Below, piece by piece: positions 1 to 8,173 of a stretch of 24,895 bases of DNA. How positions within the stretch are numbered: position 1 is the stretch's first letter; every line of letters begins with the position of its first letter. The notes under the pieces were generated by a model. The model was not told where the DNA came from. It searched no databases and was given only the letters and a program-made list of their open reading frames with translations. The position numbers were made by a program, and so were the translations under genes. Source of the DNA: a virus; the IMG/VR virus record IMGVR_UViG_3300034061_000237, positions 1 to 24,895 of that record, one strand, 5' to 3'.

Positions 1-10
1 TCTTAGCCAT
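1..10 (-). CDS. Start of a further gene, cut by the left window edge
   Basis: An ATG lies at 10-8 on the minus strand and is followed by codons for Ala and Lys before the window ends. It sits 9 bases after the TAG stop of the upstream gene, and AGGTG lies 6 bases before it as a plausible ribosome binding site. Only three codons are visible, so no function can be given. The tight spacing and direction suggest it continues the same operon, next to the internal-virion-like genes. Confidence 0.45.
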
Positions 11-19
11 GTTTTTCAC

Positions 20-1771
20 CTAAAAGAGTCCTGCTGTTTTGCCGGCGGCAGCGGTAGACAAGCCCGCAATGCCTAAGCCTGCTGCGGTCTGCAGTGGGCT
101 GGCAGAGGGAGCCGTCTGAGCCGTCATCGCCATCTGGGTTGTAGGAGCACCCCGGTAAATATCGCTCATGAAGCCCAGTCGCTGATAGGGGTCCATTAGC
201 TCCTGCATCGTTGTGCCACGAATGGCATCCAGCTGCGCCTGTTCGTTCTGACGCTCCAACAGGCCAACCTGACCCAGCATACCGACATCGGCTGCACCAA
301 GCTGCTGAGTTGCTTCACCCATCGCGCCCATCTGCGTACCGAGTGTGCCCATCTGGGTTCCCAGTGAGCCGAGGGTTTGTGCTTTGGACAGATCTACACC
401 AGCCTGCTGCGCGGTCAACGCGCCAATGCCCTGCCCAAGCTGACCGTACAGGCCGGCTCTTTGGGCTGCAATGCCGGACTGCGTCTGAGCAATCTGCCCG
501 GGCAACAGCCCCAGCTGCGCCTGTTGTGCGCCCAACTGGCCGACAAGACCCGCGCCTGACTGACCCAGCTGCGCCTGCTGCATGGCCTGCTGACCTTGCA
601 AGGAGCCAATGCCCTGCAGTGCGCCTGACTGTTGCAGCGCCTGACCCTGTTGAGTTTGCTGCAGCTGCGCCAATTGCATGGCCGTGTTGGCGTCGTAGCC
701 TGCCTGCTGAAACTGCTGTGCTGCAACCTGCAGCGCCAACTGCGCCTGCTGCCCTGTGAGCTGACCGCTTTGTCCAGCCGCCTGCTGCAGACCCTGTGCT
801 TGACCCAACTGACGCTGCTGCTGGGACTCAAAGCCCTGCATCGACGCCTGTTGTGCTTGAGCGAAGTTCTGGGCGTAGTCTTGCATGATGCGTTGCTGCA
901 TCTGGTCCTGCACGTTGCGCTCAAACTCCGCGCGCTGAACGCCCTCACGAGTACCGCCAAAAGCTCCGGCGCCCACGGCCTGAGCAGCCTGACCCTGACG
1001 GGCAATGTCTGCCTGCCGACGCATCTCTTTGAGCGCCTGCTGCGTAACTTCCTGCTGATACGGGTTCATGAATGACTGAGCGGAGCGTGGGTCATAGGAC
1101 TGCGCTGCACCGAGCAGCGAACCAATTCCAGCACCCAAGACACCCGATGCAGCGCCGTACTGCTGCGCGGCTTGCTGTGCAGCATTTATAGCAGTGCCCG
1201 TAGCGCCTTCAGCGCCACGCATACCACCGCCAAGAATACGTGCGCTGGTGGTGAAATCAGAGGGCGTAGCAGCGGTGGCCGCCAGTTGTGCCGCCTGAAT
1301 GCTGCCCGTGGCAGGACGTAGATCCGCTTGCATAAAGCCGCCAGCAAGGTCACCCGCACGAATGGTTCGACCAATACCTGCACCAATATCCTGAAGACCA
1401 GAACCGGCAAGACTTTCGTACTGTGCCATCGGGGCGAGAGTGTTAACGCCGTAGCCCAGCACATCCTGAGCCTTCTGGAACATGGGGCCTGTCTGTACGG
1501 CGCCAGCAGCTAACGCGCCACGCTGTGTCAGATCCATGCCTTGGGTAATGGCCTGAGAGCCGCCTTGGAGGAAGGGCTCGTATGCGCCGATACCCTGACG
1601 CGCCAGATCCATCGCCTGCTGCTCACCAAGTGACAGCCCGGCTGCTTCGATGGCAGGTAAGCTAAAGGACTGCCCATACAGACGTTTTGCCTCGTCCATC
1701 AGGTCGATCTTGCGGCCCTCTATTCCGGGCGCTTCCCGTTGGTACTGCGTTACATAGGATGTATCAGCCAT
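20..1771 (-). CDS. Gln/Ala-rich internal virion or ejection-type structural protein
   Basis: This is a 583-residue protein. Residues about 1-60 are mixed and helical. Residues about 225-300 carry a charged helical part beginning near YDPRSAQSFMNPYQQEV. Residues about 290-480 are very rich in Gln, Ala, Gly and Leu with many QxAQL-like steps. The end has a conserved-looking block, MDPYQRLGFMSDIYRGAP (about 526-543), and a small hydrophobic AGLGIAGLS tail. I recall this C-terminal block from virion proteins of environmental marine phages. Low-complexity Ala/Gln helices are common in ejected internal proteins and in scaffold or tape-measure-like proteins. The start overlaps the stop of the upstream 651-residue gene by 8 bases, which suggests translational coupling. 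The role is inferred from composition and position; no enzymatic motif is visible. Confidence 0.72.
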   Translation of the reverse strand: MADTSYVTQYQREAPGIEGRKIDLMDEAKRLYGQSFSLPAIEAAGLSLGEQQAMDLARQGIGAYEPFLQGGSQAITQGMDLTQRGALAAGAVQTGPMFQKAQDVLGYGVNTLAPMAQYESLAGSGLQDIGAGIGRTIRAGDLAGGFMQADLRPATGSIQAAQLAATAATPSDFTTSARILGGGMRGAEGATGTAINAAQQAAQQYGAASGVLGAGIGSLLGAAQSYDPRSAQSFMNPYQQEVTQQALKEMRRQADIARQGQAAQAVGAGAFGGTREGVQRAEFERNVQDQMQQRIMQDYAQNFAQAQQASMQGFESQQQRQLGQAQGLQQAAGQSGQLTGQQAQLALQVAAQQFQQAGYDANTAMQLAQLQQTQQGQALQQSGALQGIGSLQGQQAMQQAQLGQSGAGLVGQLGAQQAQLGLLPGQIAQTQSGIAAQRAGLYGQLGQGIGALTAQQAGVDLSKAQTLGSLGTQMGTLGTQMGAMGEATQQLGAADVGMLGQVGLLERQNEQAQLDAIRGTTMQELMDPYQRLGFMSDIYRGAPTTQMAMTAQTAPSASPLQTAAGLGIAGLSTAAAGKTAGLF

Positions 1772-3719
1772 TTTTACGGCCCTCTAGTTTGCGCATTAAC
1801 GCGTACATTCGTTGAGCGCCCTTGCGCCGTGATCCGTCGCCCATGTTGCGCACGGCCTTGGCCGTGAAAACGAACTCGCCGTCGGACAACATGGCAGGGA
1901 TATCGTCGGATGTGCCAGTGCCGGGGCCGTTGATCGGACCCGTCTTACGCGGAAACCCCTTGTCCATGCTGCCGCCCTTGGCAGCGGCTCGCGGAGGTGG
2001 AGTGTAGCTGTACGGGTTAAACTGTGGCGTGGTGGATGTTGTGTTAACCCCGCCGTAGCGTATCCTCTGGTCTGGATTCTGCTCCAGATACCGCTCTCCG
2101 GGGCTTATGCCTGACATAAAGTCTTCAAAGCCCTCGGGAGGCGCAACCTCTTCCTCTTTAAAGCCACCCGTGAGAGCCATGATACCGAGGCCGGTGGCGG
2201 CGAGGGGGGCGTATTGGCTAATCATGCCGGGCATTGCAGCTTGATATGCTCTACGACCCTCTGCTATCAGTTCACTTGCAGTTGCATTGGGAAACTCTTG
2301 CCGCATGGCAGCAATAGCCTCTGCTTCTGCTGTTTCTGCAGCAGCTTCTCCAGCCGCTTTAATTCGATTGGGCAACACTTTGTCCAAGCCTTGTTGAACA
2401 AGGCTTCTGTCTGGCTGCACCGGAGGGCCAAATCGAGCCTCTGGTTTTCCAATAAGGCTTCCTAACTTTTGTGCGTCTGTGAGCGGGGCTTTTGGCATGC
2501 CTTCAAGCGAGGGTATGTTGTACCCAGACTTAAAGCCACCAATGCCGCTACCGGGCATGTTTGATATGTCGGGCACATCGTAATTAAAACCACCCTGCAG
2601 ACTGCCAATACCGCCAGATGGCATGGCCGCAGACTGCGTAGGGCTTATTGATTGCAACGGCAACGGTTCTCCCGTTGGAGCAGGGGGCTCCATAGGACGC
2701 AAAGGCTGCTGGGAAGCAATCTCTGGCCCCGCTGCAGCTTCTGCTGGCGCACCCGTGAAGAACTCCTTGGCCTTGGTGAACTGTCCGCCAATGCTAGTAG
2801 GTCCGGTGTAGCTGCCGGCCTGAAACGCCTGTGCTCCACCCATCACGCCAGCACCTGCACCTGCAGTAAGACCGCCAAGCGCACCCGCCTTGAGTGACTC
2901 TTTCAGGCTGCCGCCGCCCAGTGCAGTAGAGCCTGCTGATCCGACAAAGCCAGACACCGCCGCAACGCCAGCCGTGGAGCTTATGCCCATAGCCGTGGCA
3001 GCCGCCGGTCCGAGGAAAAAGGCCAGCGCCATCGTTGTTACGATTTTACCCACACTTGAGCTTGCGAATTTCTTGACCGCCTGACCAACCTTTTTTAACG
3101 CCTTTTTGGCACCTTTAAAGATTTTCTTGATGAAGAACTCAGGCATGCCGGTCATTGGGTTAATCGTGCCGCTGCCGCCCATGTCCTTAAGCATTGCTGC
3201 TTCGCGCGGAGAGATGTGCGCCAGCATCGTGTCGCCGTAACGACCTTGCTGCGCCATTGCTGCTGCGAGTGGGTTCAGTGACGCGATACCGCCACGAGCA
3301 AAGCCCTGCGGGGGCATAGGCATATTGGTTGTGGCGCGTATTTGGTCAACAGCGAGGTTAAGCGCACCAAAGAACTCTGGGTCAAAGGCCGGTGGCAACA
3401 GGTCCTCTGGGATGTCCTGCGCAAGGTACTTGGCACGTATCTGCGGGTACTGATCCGGCGCTGCCAAGACCTCGTCCAACATCTGATTGAGCACATCCAG
3501 CACTTCGGGCGGCAACGCCAGATCCTGCAGTTCTGCTCTGAACTCAGCAACGGCTACTGGGTCGGCTTCCTGTGCACTGTCAAGGATGTCCGCCGTGAAC
3601 TCGGACGGAGGCATCTCCTGCCGCAGTTGCTCGAAAGCAGCGAGATTGTCCGGTGACATTGAATCTTGAGCGGCGGCTTGGGGAGGGAGTTGCGCCATTC
3701 CCGGCATAGCATTAACCAT
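1764..3719 (-). CDS. Large internal virion-like structural protein with hydrophobic core
   Basis: This is a 651-residue protein. Residues 1-140 are acidic and helical and rich in Pro and Gln. A motif FARGGIASLNP (140-150) is followed by AHISPREAAMLK (167-178) and GGSGTINPMTGMPEF (181-195). A strongly basic stretch (198-218, FIKKIFKGAKKALKK region) leads into a long Ala/Gly-rich hydrophobic part (about 225-300). The middle is Pro/Gly-rich linker. The last 60 residues hold a widespread phage C-terminal block, DDIPAMLSDGEFVFTAKAVR, then a basic helix. A basic-plus-hydrophobic core would fit a protein that inserts in or crosses the host membrane during DNA ejection, but this is inference. AAGGA before the ATG is a good ribosome binding site. 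The 101-base gap upstream (3720-3820) holds a hairpin. Confidence 0.72.
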   Translation of the reverse strand: MVNAMPGMAQLPPQAAAQDSMSPDNLAAFEQLRQEMPPSEFTADILDSAQEADPVAVAEFRAELQDLALPPEVLDVLNQMLDEVLAAPDQYPQIRAKYLAQDIPEDLLPPAFDPEFFGALNLAVDQIRATTNMPMPPQGFARGGIASLNPLAAAMAQQGRYGDTMLAHISPREAAMLKDMGGSGTINPMTGMPEFFIKKIFKGAKKALKKVGQAVKKFASSSVGKIVTTMALAFFLGPAAATAMGISSTAGVAAVSGFVGSAGSTALGGGSLKESLKAGALGGLTAGAGAGVMGGAQAFQAGSYTGPTSIGGQFTKAKEFFTGAPAEAAAGPEIASQQPLRPMEPPAPTGEPLPLQSISPTQSAAMPSGGIGSLQGGFNYDVPDISNMPGSGIGGFKSGYNIPSLEGMPKAPLTDAQKLGSLIGKPEARFGPPVQPDRSLVQQGLDKVLPNRIKAAGEAAAETAEAEAIAAMRQEFPNATASELIAEGRRAYQAAMPGMISQYAPLAATGLGIMALTGGFKEEEVAPPEGFEDFMSGISPGERYLEQNPDQRIRYGGVNTTSTTPQFNPYSYTPPPRAAAKGGSMDKGFPRKTGPINGPGTGTSDDIPAMLSDGEFVFTAKAVRNMGDGSRRKGAQRMYALMRKLEGRKNG

Positions 3720-3793
3720 GTCTTTTTCCTTTAGAAGTTAAAAGCCACACGGGGCTGCGCGCCGGGGAGGGTCGCGAAAATACCTAAAATTAT

Positions 3794-3813
3794 CAACGAA
3801 GATGCCTTCGTTG
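3794..3813 (-). terminator. Perfect 8-bp hairpin, possible weak terminator
   Basis: CAACGAAG and CTTCGTTG flank a 4-base loop, giving a perfect 8-bp stem. On the minus strand it lies 7 bases past the stop of the 110-residue gene and is followed by ATAATTTTAGG, a poor T tract. It could be a weak intrinsic terminator, an RNA processing site or a 5' leader structure for the 651-residue gene. The rest of the 3720-3820 gap shows no clear -35/-10 pair. Confidence 0.4.
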
Positions 3814-3820
3814 TCTACTG

Positions 3821-4153
3821 TTAAGACCGATCCGTCTCTAAATAGGACAGCACAAACGTCACGGTTGCCACGCTCGATAGCACCTTGAGCACGTCTGTAG
3901 CTTCTAAGATACAGGGAACGCCGCTAAAGACGTCCATCGTCTGATTCGTGGGCAGCTGATAGGTCTTCAGGAGCCGGTGTGCCGTGGCGCCTCCAGCCGG
4001 GTACAGGTTGACTGAAATCGCCGCCACCGAAGCGTTCCCGTTGGTCACTCGCAGCGACGACAGCACTGCCGTGTTGGCAGCCGGCACCGTGTAAATGGTC
4101 GTCTCTGTCGTTGCATCCGGTATAAGCGGTTTTCTAAAGTATTTGTTAGACAT
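3821..4153 (-). CDS. Small beta-rich virion protein
   Basis: This is a 110-residue protein with alternating hydrophobic residues and a central LSSLRVTNGNASVAAISVNL segment, typical of a small beta sandwich. I recognise the overall pattern (YTVPAANTAVLSSLRVTN) from hypothetical structural proteins of tailed phages that resemble decoration or tail-associated proteins. There are no Cys pairs, membrane segments or catalytic motifs. It follows the C1q-like protein by 5 bases and is the last gene before the hairpin at 3794-3813, so it probably ends a transcription sub-unit with the stabilisation-type protein. The precise virion location is unknown. Confidence 0.6.
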   Translation of the reverse strand: MSNKYFRKPLIPDATTETTIYTVPAANTAVLSSLRVTNGNASVAAISVNLYPAGGATAHRLLKTYQLPTNQTMDVFSGVPCILEATDVLKVLSSVATVTFVLSYLETDRS

Positions 4154-4158
4154 GCTGA

Positions 4159-4872
4159 TTACCCGGCTGACACAAAGTTGATGGTGAGGATCACAGACGG
4201 TATCGCTGGCCGTGTGGGGCTTGTGCCGGCAGCGTAGTGCTCAATATACACGTCTGCGTTGTCAGACCACCACGCGATTTCCAGATAGTTCACTGCAGGG
4301 TCGGTGACCGTGAAAATCCCCGTAATTGCCGGAACGATGTGCGCCCAGATGGAGCCGCTTTTTCTTGCCGGTATATCAAATCTGGTATTACTGAGTGGGT
4401 AGTTTACCCCAGTGTCCTTGGCCCAAATCTCAAGCTCTGCTGCAGAGTTACTGCGGTTGGTCATCTGCAGTGTGAAGGTCACCAGATACTGCCCACTGCA
4501 GGGTACGTATATCTTGCTGTTGTCCACCACACGAATGCCGTTGGTCAGCGCGACCGTGTTATAGGTGAGCAGGTTCTCGCTGGTGATGCCATCGCTTTCC
4601 TGATCAACGTCCGACAGCAGCATCGCGTGAGGCTGCATCATGCCGTTGGATATCTGGAACCCGCGTATTCCACCGGCAAAACCGCCGCCCGCTCCGCTGC
4701 CCGCGCTCATCCACGTTGCCGCACCAGCAGTGTCTTGGCTGACGATGGGCGTGTAGCTGGAGTTAAGCTGCAGAATAACCTGCTCCAACGAGCGCACCAG
4801 CTGGTTAAACTGCTCCGGGCTGTAGTCGCCGCTGACCGCGTTGGGCAGACGGACGTTCTGAATCTTACTCAT
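4159..4872 (-). CDS. Putative tail or fibre protein with C1q/TNF-like beta sandwich
   Basis: This is a 237-residue protein. An N-terminal helical part (about 1-45, PEQFNQLVRSLEQVILQLNS) looks like a trimerising coiled coil. A Gly-rich hinge follows (AGSGAGGGFAGGIRGF, about 56-71). The C-terminal 160 residues are beta-rich, with YLVTFTLQMTNRS and YLEIAWWSDNADVYIEHY segments reminiscent of C1q/TNF-like jelly rolls found in phage receptor-binding or collar proteins. The start codon overlaps the stop of the 622-residue gene as ATGA, so translation is likely coupled. The stalk-plus-globular-tip layout supports a trimeric virion appendage. The fold assignment is by eye only. Confidence 0.6.
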   Translation of the reverse strand: MSKIQNVRLPNAVSGDYSPEQFNQLVRSLEQVILQLNSSYTPIVSQDTAGAATWMSAGSGAGGGFAGGIRGFQISNGMMQPHAMLLSDVDQESDGITSENLLTYNTVALTNGIRVVDNSKIYVPCSGQYLVTFTLQMTNRSNSAAELEIWAKDTGVNYPLSNTRFDIPARKSGSIWAHIVPAITGIFTVTDPAVNYLEIAWWSDNADVYIEHYAAGTSPTRPAIPSVILTINFVSAG

Positions 4873-6737
4873 CGCAAGCCGTCCGGCTGGATGTCAACAC
4901 GCATCGTGCCGAACCGCCACGACGTATCAATTGCCGTGCTGGTCATGCGAAGCGCGATTTGCCGACCACGGGCACGGGTGTCCACCTTCTGTGTGGTTGG
5001 CGTGATCACATACGGGTCCAGCGAGCTTGGGCTGGCTGTGGCTTGAGGATAGGGTCGCAGGAACAAGTTCACAGTGATGTTGCCCAGCTGGTTCTTAAAG
5101 TCAGGAATGAACCGGCTCATCAAGAGCATGTTGTCGCCATCACCGATGTCAAAGTACCCAGATTCGAGGAACGCGGGCAGCGGTTGGCCGGCAGCGTTTA
5201 CCCCATCCTCGTGGTTGTACACCACTGAGCGGCCCGGGGACAGGCCATAAATAGTGTTCAGCGTGGGCTCAGTGCTGTTGGGCAGGAACTCCGCACCCAC
5301 AGGCTTCTCAAAGCTGCCCACATCCTGCCACGCCGTGCGGGCCAGAGTGCCGATGGACCAGACGTTTTCAAGGTAGTTCAGCGTCACTGCGCGGTCGATA
5401 AAGTCGCTGGTGAAGCTGCAGTAGAAGAAGGTGACCTCGTTAAAGTCCGTGTTCAGCGCAGCAAAGACCTTGGTGTCCTGCACGAGATTTATGTCGTTAA
5501 ACACGTAGTCCTGCACACTGCAAGGAAGCTTTTTGACTGTACCGTCGAACACGTAAAACGCTTCTTTGCCCATCCAGAACGCCAAACCGTTAACGTCCAC
5601 CGCTGCGTGTGGGCCAATACATCCGCAGTTAGCCGCCAGCTGCTGGAACCCGAAAGTGTAGGGTGGTCCGATGTACTGCATGCCATGCAAAGAGGTGTCG
5701 GTAAAGATCAGTATCTGCCCGCGCGAGCGCACTGCAGAGACGATTGCACTGCCGTCTGACAGCCGCTGACCGCCTGCCGTGTTGGTGGCCGACTCCGCAA
5801 AGGTGTTAATGTCCTCCTGATTCGAGAACCGCACGAACATCGGATCTTGTGTGCTGGGATCGCCGATGGTGGTCTCGGTGCCAAAGACGACCATGTGCCT
5901 GTCCGGGCTCGATATCAGCATGTAGGCGTTTGCGGTAGGCGCACCCGAAACAATCGAGGCTCTGGTCCCAACACCGTCGGTCGTTGGGTTCCACTTAAAC
6001 ACCTGCCGGTTCACAAGCTGCATAACAAGCGTTTCGCCGAAGTTGTCGAACTTCCATACTCGCGAGGACAATGTCGTCACTTCGCTCACGGTACGGGGAG
6101 TGCCCCACGTTCCAACGCCCCACGATCCAGTGCCAAACCCGAAGTCAAAAAAGCTCACATCGGAGCCTGTGCTGATCTGGTATGCGCCCACCACTGACGC
6201 GCCGCCGTCCCCACTGTCACTGGAGTTGGCAGCCACGGGCGCGGTGATGGTGTACGTTGAGGAGTTGATGACCGTGGTGATTTGGTATTCTGAATTAAGA
6301 ATAGCCGCTGTAATAACGCCGCCCAAGCTTACCGCGCCCGAGAAGGTAACAAAGTCCCCCTCGTCAGCGCCGTGGTTAGTGTCGGTAACCGTGAGCGTTG
6401 TCGATCCAGTGGCCGCAGCAAACGTGACATCGCCTGCCCCGGTTGTGCTTCTCAGCGGGGTAATGTCGTACCACGCACCGCCCGAGCTGACGTAGATTTT
6501 TTTAGAAGTACCGAGGGCCAAGAATGGAATGCCGATCAGGGAGTTCCACGAGAAAAGGTCACTCCCGCTACCAACCAGATAGACGGCCTCCCCCGTAAAG
6601 TAGTTCCAACCCCCTATTTTCTCGGGCAGGCCATAGCGAAACCGCACGTTATCGCAGTTTGTCCAGCCGCCCTCGGCACCGTATTCGGTGTTCTGTTTAT
6701 CGATGCCGGGAGCAAGGGTCAGTCTAAAGTACGCCAT
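4869..6737 (-). CDS. Putative head-tail stabilisation / tail nozzle protein (P22 gp10-like role)
   Basis: This is a 622-residue protein beginning MAYFRLTLAPGIDKQN and continuing with a CDNVRFRYGLPEKIGGW block (about 28-44). I associate this N-terminus with the packaged-DNA stabilisation or nozzle proteins of short-tailed marine phages. Residues about 95-185 form an inserted beta domain (HGADEGDFVTFSG). Later segments (RHMVVFGTE, LIFTDTSLHGMQYIG, LAFWMGKEAFYVFDG) repeat hydrophobic strand patterns compatible with a beta-propeller body. The last third is also beta-rich. Its size suits this family. Together with the adaptor genes near 18-19 kb it argues for a short-tailed virion without a tube or sheath. 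The name is family knowledge; remote similarity should be confirmed by structure prediction. Confidence 0.65.
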   Translation of the reverse strand: MAYFRLTLAPGIDKQNTEYGAEGGWTNCDNVRFRYGLPEKIGGWNYFTGEAVYLVGSGSDLFSWNSLIGIPFLALGTSKKIYVSSGGAWYDITPLRSTTGAGDVTFAAATGSTTLTVTDTNHGADEGDFVTFSGAVSLGGVITAAILNSEYQITTVINSSTYTITAPVAANSSDSGDGGASVVGAYQISTGSDVSFFDFGFGTGSWGVGTWGTPRTVSEVTTLSSRVWKFDNFGETLVMQLVNRQVFKWNPTTDGVGTRASIVSGAPTANAYMLISSPDRHMVVFGTETTIGDPSTQDPMFVRFSNQEDINTFAESATNTAGGQRLSDGSAIVSAVRSRGQILIFTDTSLHGMQYIGPPYTFGFQQLAANCGCIGPHAAVDVNGLAFWMGKEAFYVFDGTVKKLPCSVQDYVFNDINLVQDTKVFAALNTDFNEVTFFYCSFTSDFIDRAVTLNYLENVWSIGTLARTAWQDVGSFEKPVGAEFLPNSTEPTLNTIYGLSPGRSVVYNHEDGVNAAGQPLPAFLESGYFDIGDGDNMLLMSRFIPDFKNQLGNITVNLFLRPYPQATASPSSLDPYVITPTTQKVDTRARGRQIALRMTSTAIDTSWRFGTMRVDIQPDGLR

Positions 6738-6750
6738 TACACAGCCCTAA

Positions 6751-7017
6751 TTACATCATTTTTGCAGGACGTGTGCCCTTGATAGCCACACCAGCGCCAC
6801 GAACTTTTGACTTGCCGCCCGCAGCGCCGCCCTTGGTAGCCATGCCACCAGCTGCGTAGCCTTTCTTCATCATGCCGCCTTCGGCCATCTTGCCCTTGCC
6901 ATCTGCTGCGAATGCTGGGACTTTCTTGCCGTCCTTTTCAACCATCTTCATTGCGCCGCCCGCCTTCATGCCCTTAGCGGTCATACCACCAGCGGCCATA
7001 CCTTTAGCTTTCATCAT
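6751..7017 (-). CDS. Gly/Met/Lys-rich repeat peptide, unknown function
   Basis: This is an 88-residue low-complexity protein built of imperfect units such as KGMAAGGMTAKGMKAGGAMK and GGMMKKGYAAGGMATKGG. It is strongly basic with almost no acidic residues outside the centre. It overlaps the end of the upstream 227-residue gene by 14 bases and has GGAGAAAG before a tandem ATG ATG start. Similar small K/G/M-rich proteins occur in environmental phage structural operons, and one with related KGGM units is encoded here at 19214-19432. A role as a virion-packaged basic peptide is possible but unproven. No fold or catalytic motif can be named. Confidence 0.6.
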   Translation of the reverse strand: MMKAKGMAAGGMTAKGMKAGGAMKMVEKDGKKVPAFAADGKGKMAEGGMMKKGYAAGGMATKGGAAGGKSKVRGAGVAIKGTRPAKMM

Positions 7018-7687
7018 TTTCTTTCTCCGCGTACAGATTGTTAAAAGTTACATTGGGGTCCAGATACGAATCGTCTTGCTCTGCGCAGTGTATCCACTGA
7101 CTCGGTTTAAAGTCCGGTGCGCCTTCACCTGTTACCCAATACGCGGGGCTAGTGACACGGACTCTGTTGTTAGGCAATGCTACGATGTTACCCGTCCATT
7201 TACCAGCATCAGTTAAGATCAGCACATGGGTCTGCTTGTGCTGTGCAGGGTCCTCGGAGACCTCGCTCTCGGCGTAGTCAACGGTAAACAAATAACGACC
7301 CTTGAAGAACTCGTTGTTGATCTTGCACATCCACTGGGACGGTTTAGCCCGGTCGATGGAGATAATGCTGTGGTGGTAGGAACTGCAATCCCAAGGCTGC
7401 ACAAAGTGCGTTTCCATGCGCTCCGGCCACTCTTCCAGCGGTATATCCCCAACCAGCGCAGTGATCGGCATACGTGCCCACATCGCCCCGCCGTGCACGT
7501 TGGGCTGGCTACCATCGTCTGCTTCGCACCCTGTAAAGATCAACTGAAAAGACAGACACCTGTCAGGCATCGTGGTAACAGCAACTGCCAGCGCATGGAC
7601 GTACTCGCCGTGATAGCCCTGATGGCCGTTGGTAAATTCTTTGCGTACCCAACACTTAAAGTACGGAATGTTGCTTATAAGATACAT
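7004..7687 (-). CDS. Conserved phage protein of unknown function
   Basis: This is a 227-residue protein beginning MYLISNIPYFKCWVRKEF, a start I recall from a protein common in environmental marine podovirus-like genomes. It contains aromatic and His-rich segments, PWDCSSYHHSIISIDR in the middle and KGRYLFTVDYAESEVSEDPA near residue 130-150, then HKQTHVLILTDAGKW and ALPNNRVRV. It looks like a soluble alpha/beta protein with no signal peptide or membrane segment. The ATG directly follows the TAG stop of the endolysin gene. The position between lysis and tail genes suggests late expression. The repeated aromatic and Cys/His residues could bind metal or sugar, but I see no established motif. Confidence 0.7.
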   Translation of the reverse strand: MYLISNIPYFKCWVRKEFTNGHQGYHGEYVHALAVAVTTMPDRCLSFQLIFTGCEADDGSQPNVHGGAMWARMPITALVGDIPLEEWPERMETHFVQPWDCSSYHHSIISIDRAKPSQWMCKINNEFFKGRYLFTVDYAESEVSEDPAQHKQTHVLILTDAGKWTGNIVALPNNRVRVTSPAYWVTGEGAPDFKPSQWIHCAEQDDSYLDPNVTFNNLYAEKENDES

Positions 7688-8173
7688 CTAGCCCCCAGAC
7701 AAAAATAAAGCTCGTTCGGCCTCTCTACGTCTGACTAGACCGTTCAGCACCTTGCCGCCGGCCTTGTTCCATTTCAGGAACTCATCTGCTGCGCCATCGT
7801 AGTCGCCACGATTGTACTTCATTCGCAGCGTTGATGACTGCAAGTTCCCTAACCCCACATTGAACGCAAAGCTGACCAGCGCGTCAAGATGGCACTGATT
7901 ATCAGCAGCAGCAGGACATAGTCGTAGTACCCCTGCCTCAAAGCGTTGTAAATCTTTCTCAAGCAACGTATCAATCTCATCACCGGAAAACGTCCTATTG
8001 TGCTCAGTTTTGAGCGGGTAGTTGGCTCTCTCGTCGTTCTTCAACCGCGCTTGGTCAGGGTACAGCACGTGGCCGTAGGCAATCGTCCACAACGTCGCGG
8101 GGCACTTGTACGGCATGGCGTGACAACCCTCGAAGGATTTTATCAACTGTATCCCCGCCTCAGATGTACTCAT
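7688..8173 (-). CDS. Endolysin, GH24 lysozyme (muramidase)
   Basis: This 161-residue protein hydrolyses the beta-1,4 bond between N-acetylmuramic acid and N-acetylglucosamine in peptidoglycan. The GH24 signature is clear: SFEG carries the catalytic Glu15, followed after 8 residues by Cys24 and after 5 more by Thr30 (LWTIAYGH), the E-8-(C/D)-5-T spacing of phage lysozymes. LVSFAFNVGLGNLQSSTL and GLVRRREAERALFL match the conserved C-terminal helices. Length is typical for a single catalytic domain. The N-terminus (MSTSEAGIQ) is not hydrophobic, so there is no signal peptide or SAR anchor. Release should therefore depend on a holin. Its start overlaps the stop of the 3TM holin-like gene by 4 bases (ATGA). 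Confidence 0.93.
   Translation of the reverse strand: MSTSEAGIQLIKSFEGCHAMPYKCPATLWTIAYGHVLYPDQARLKNDERANYPLKTEHNRTFSGDEIDTLLEKDLQRFEAGVLRLCPAAADNQCHLDALVSFAFNVGLGNLQSSTLRMKYNRGDYDGAADEFLKWNKAGGKVLNGLVRRREAERALFLSGG

Noticed and set aside
1186-1464. Minus-strand alternative frames inside the Gln-rich gene (also 415-1005)
   Set aside because: They sit fully inside the 583-residue gene in another frame, are rich in Arg/Ser/Cys as typical of shifted Gln/Ala codons, and lack their own ribosome binding sites.
4237-5046. 269-residue plus-strand open frame
   Set aside because: It runs antisense to the C1q-like and stabilisation-type genes and crosses their junction. The composition (many Val, Arg and His without a domain pattern) is that of a shadow frame, and the minus-strand genes are strongly supported.
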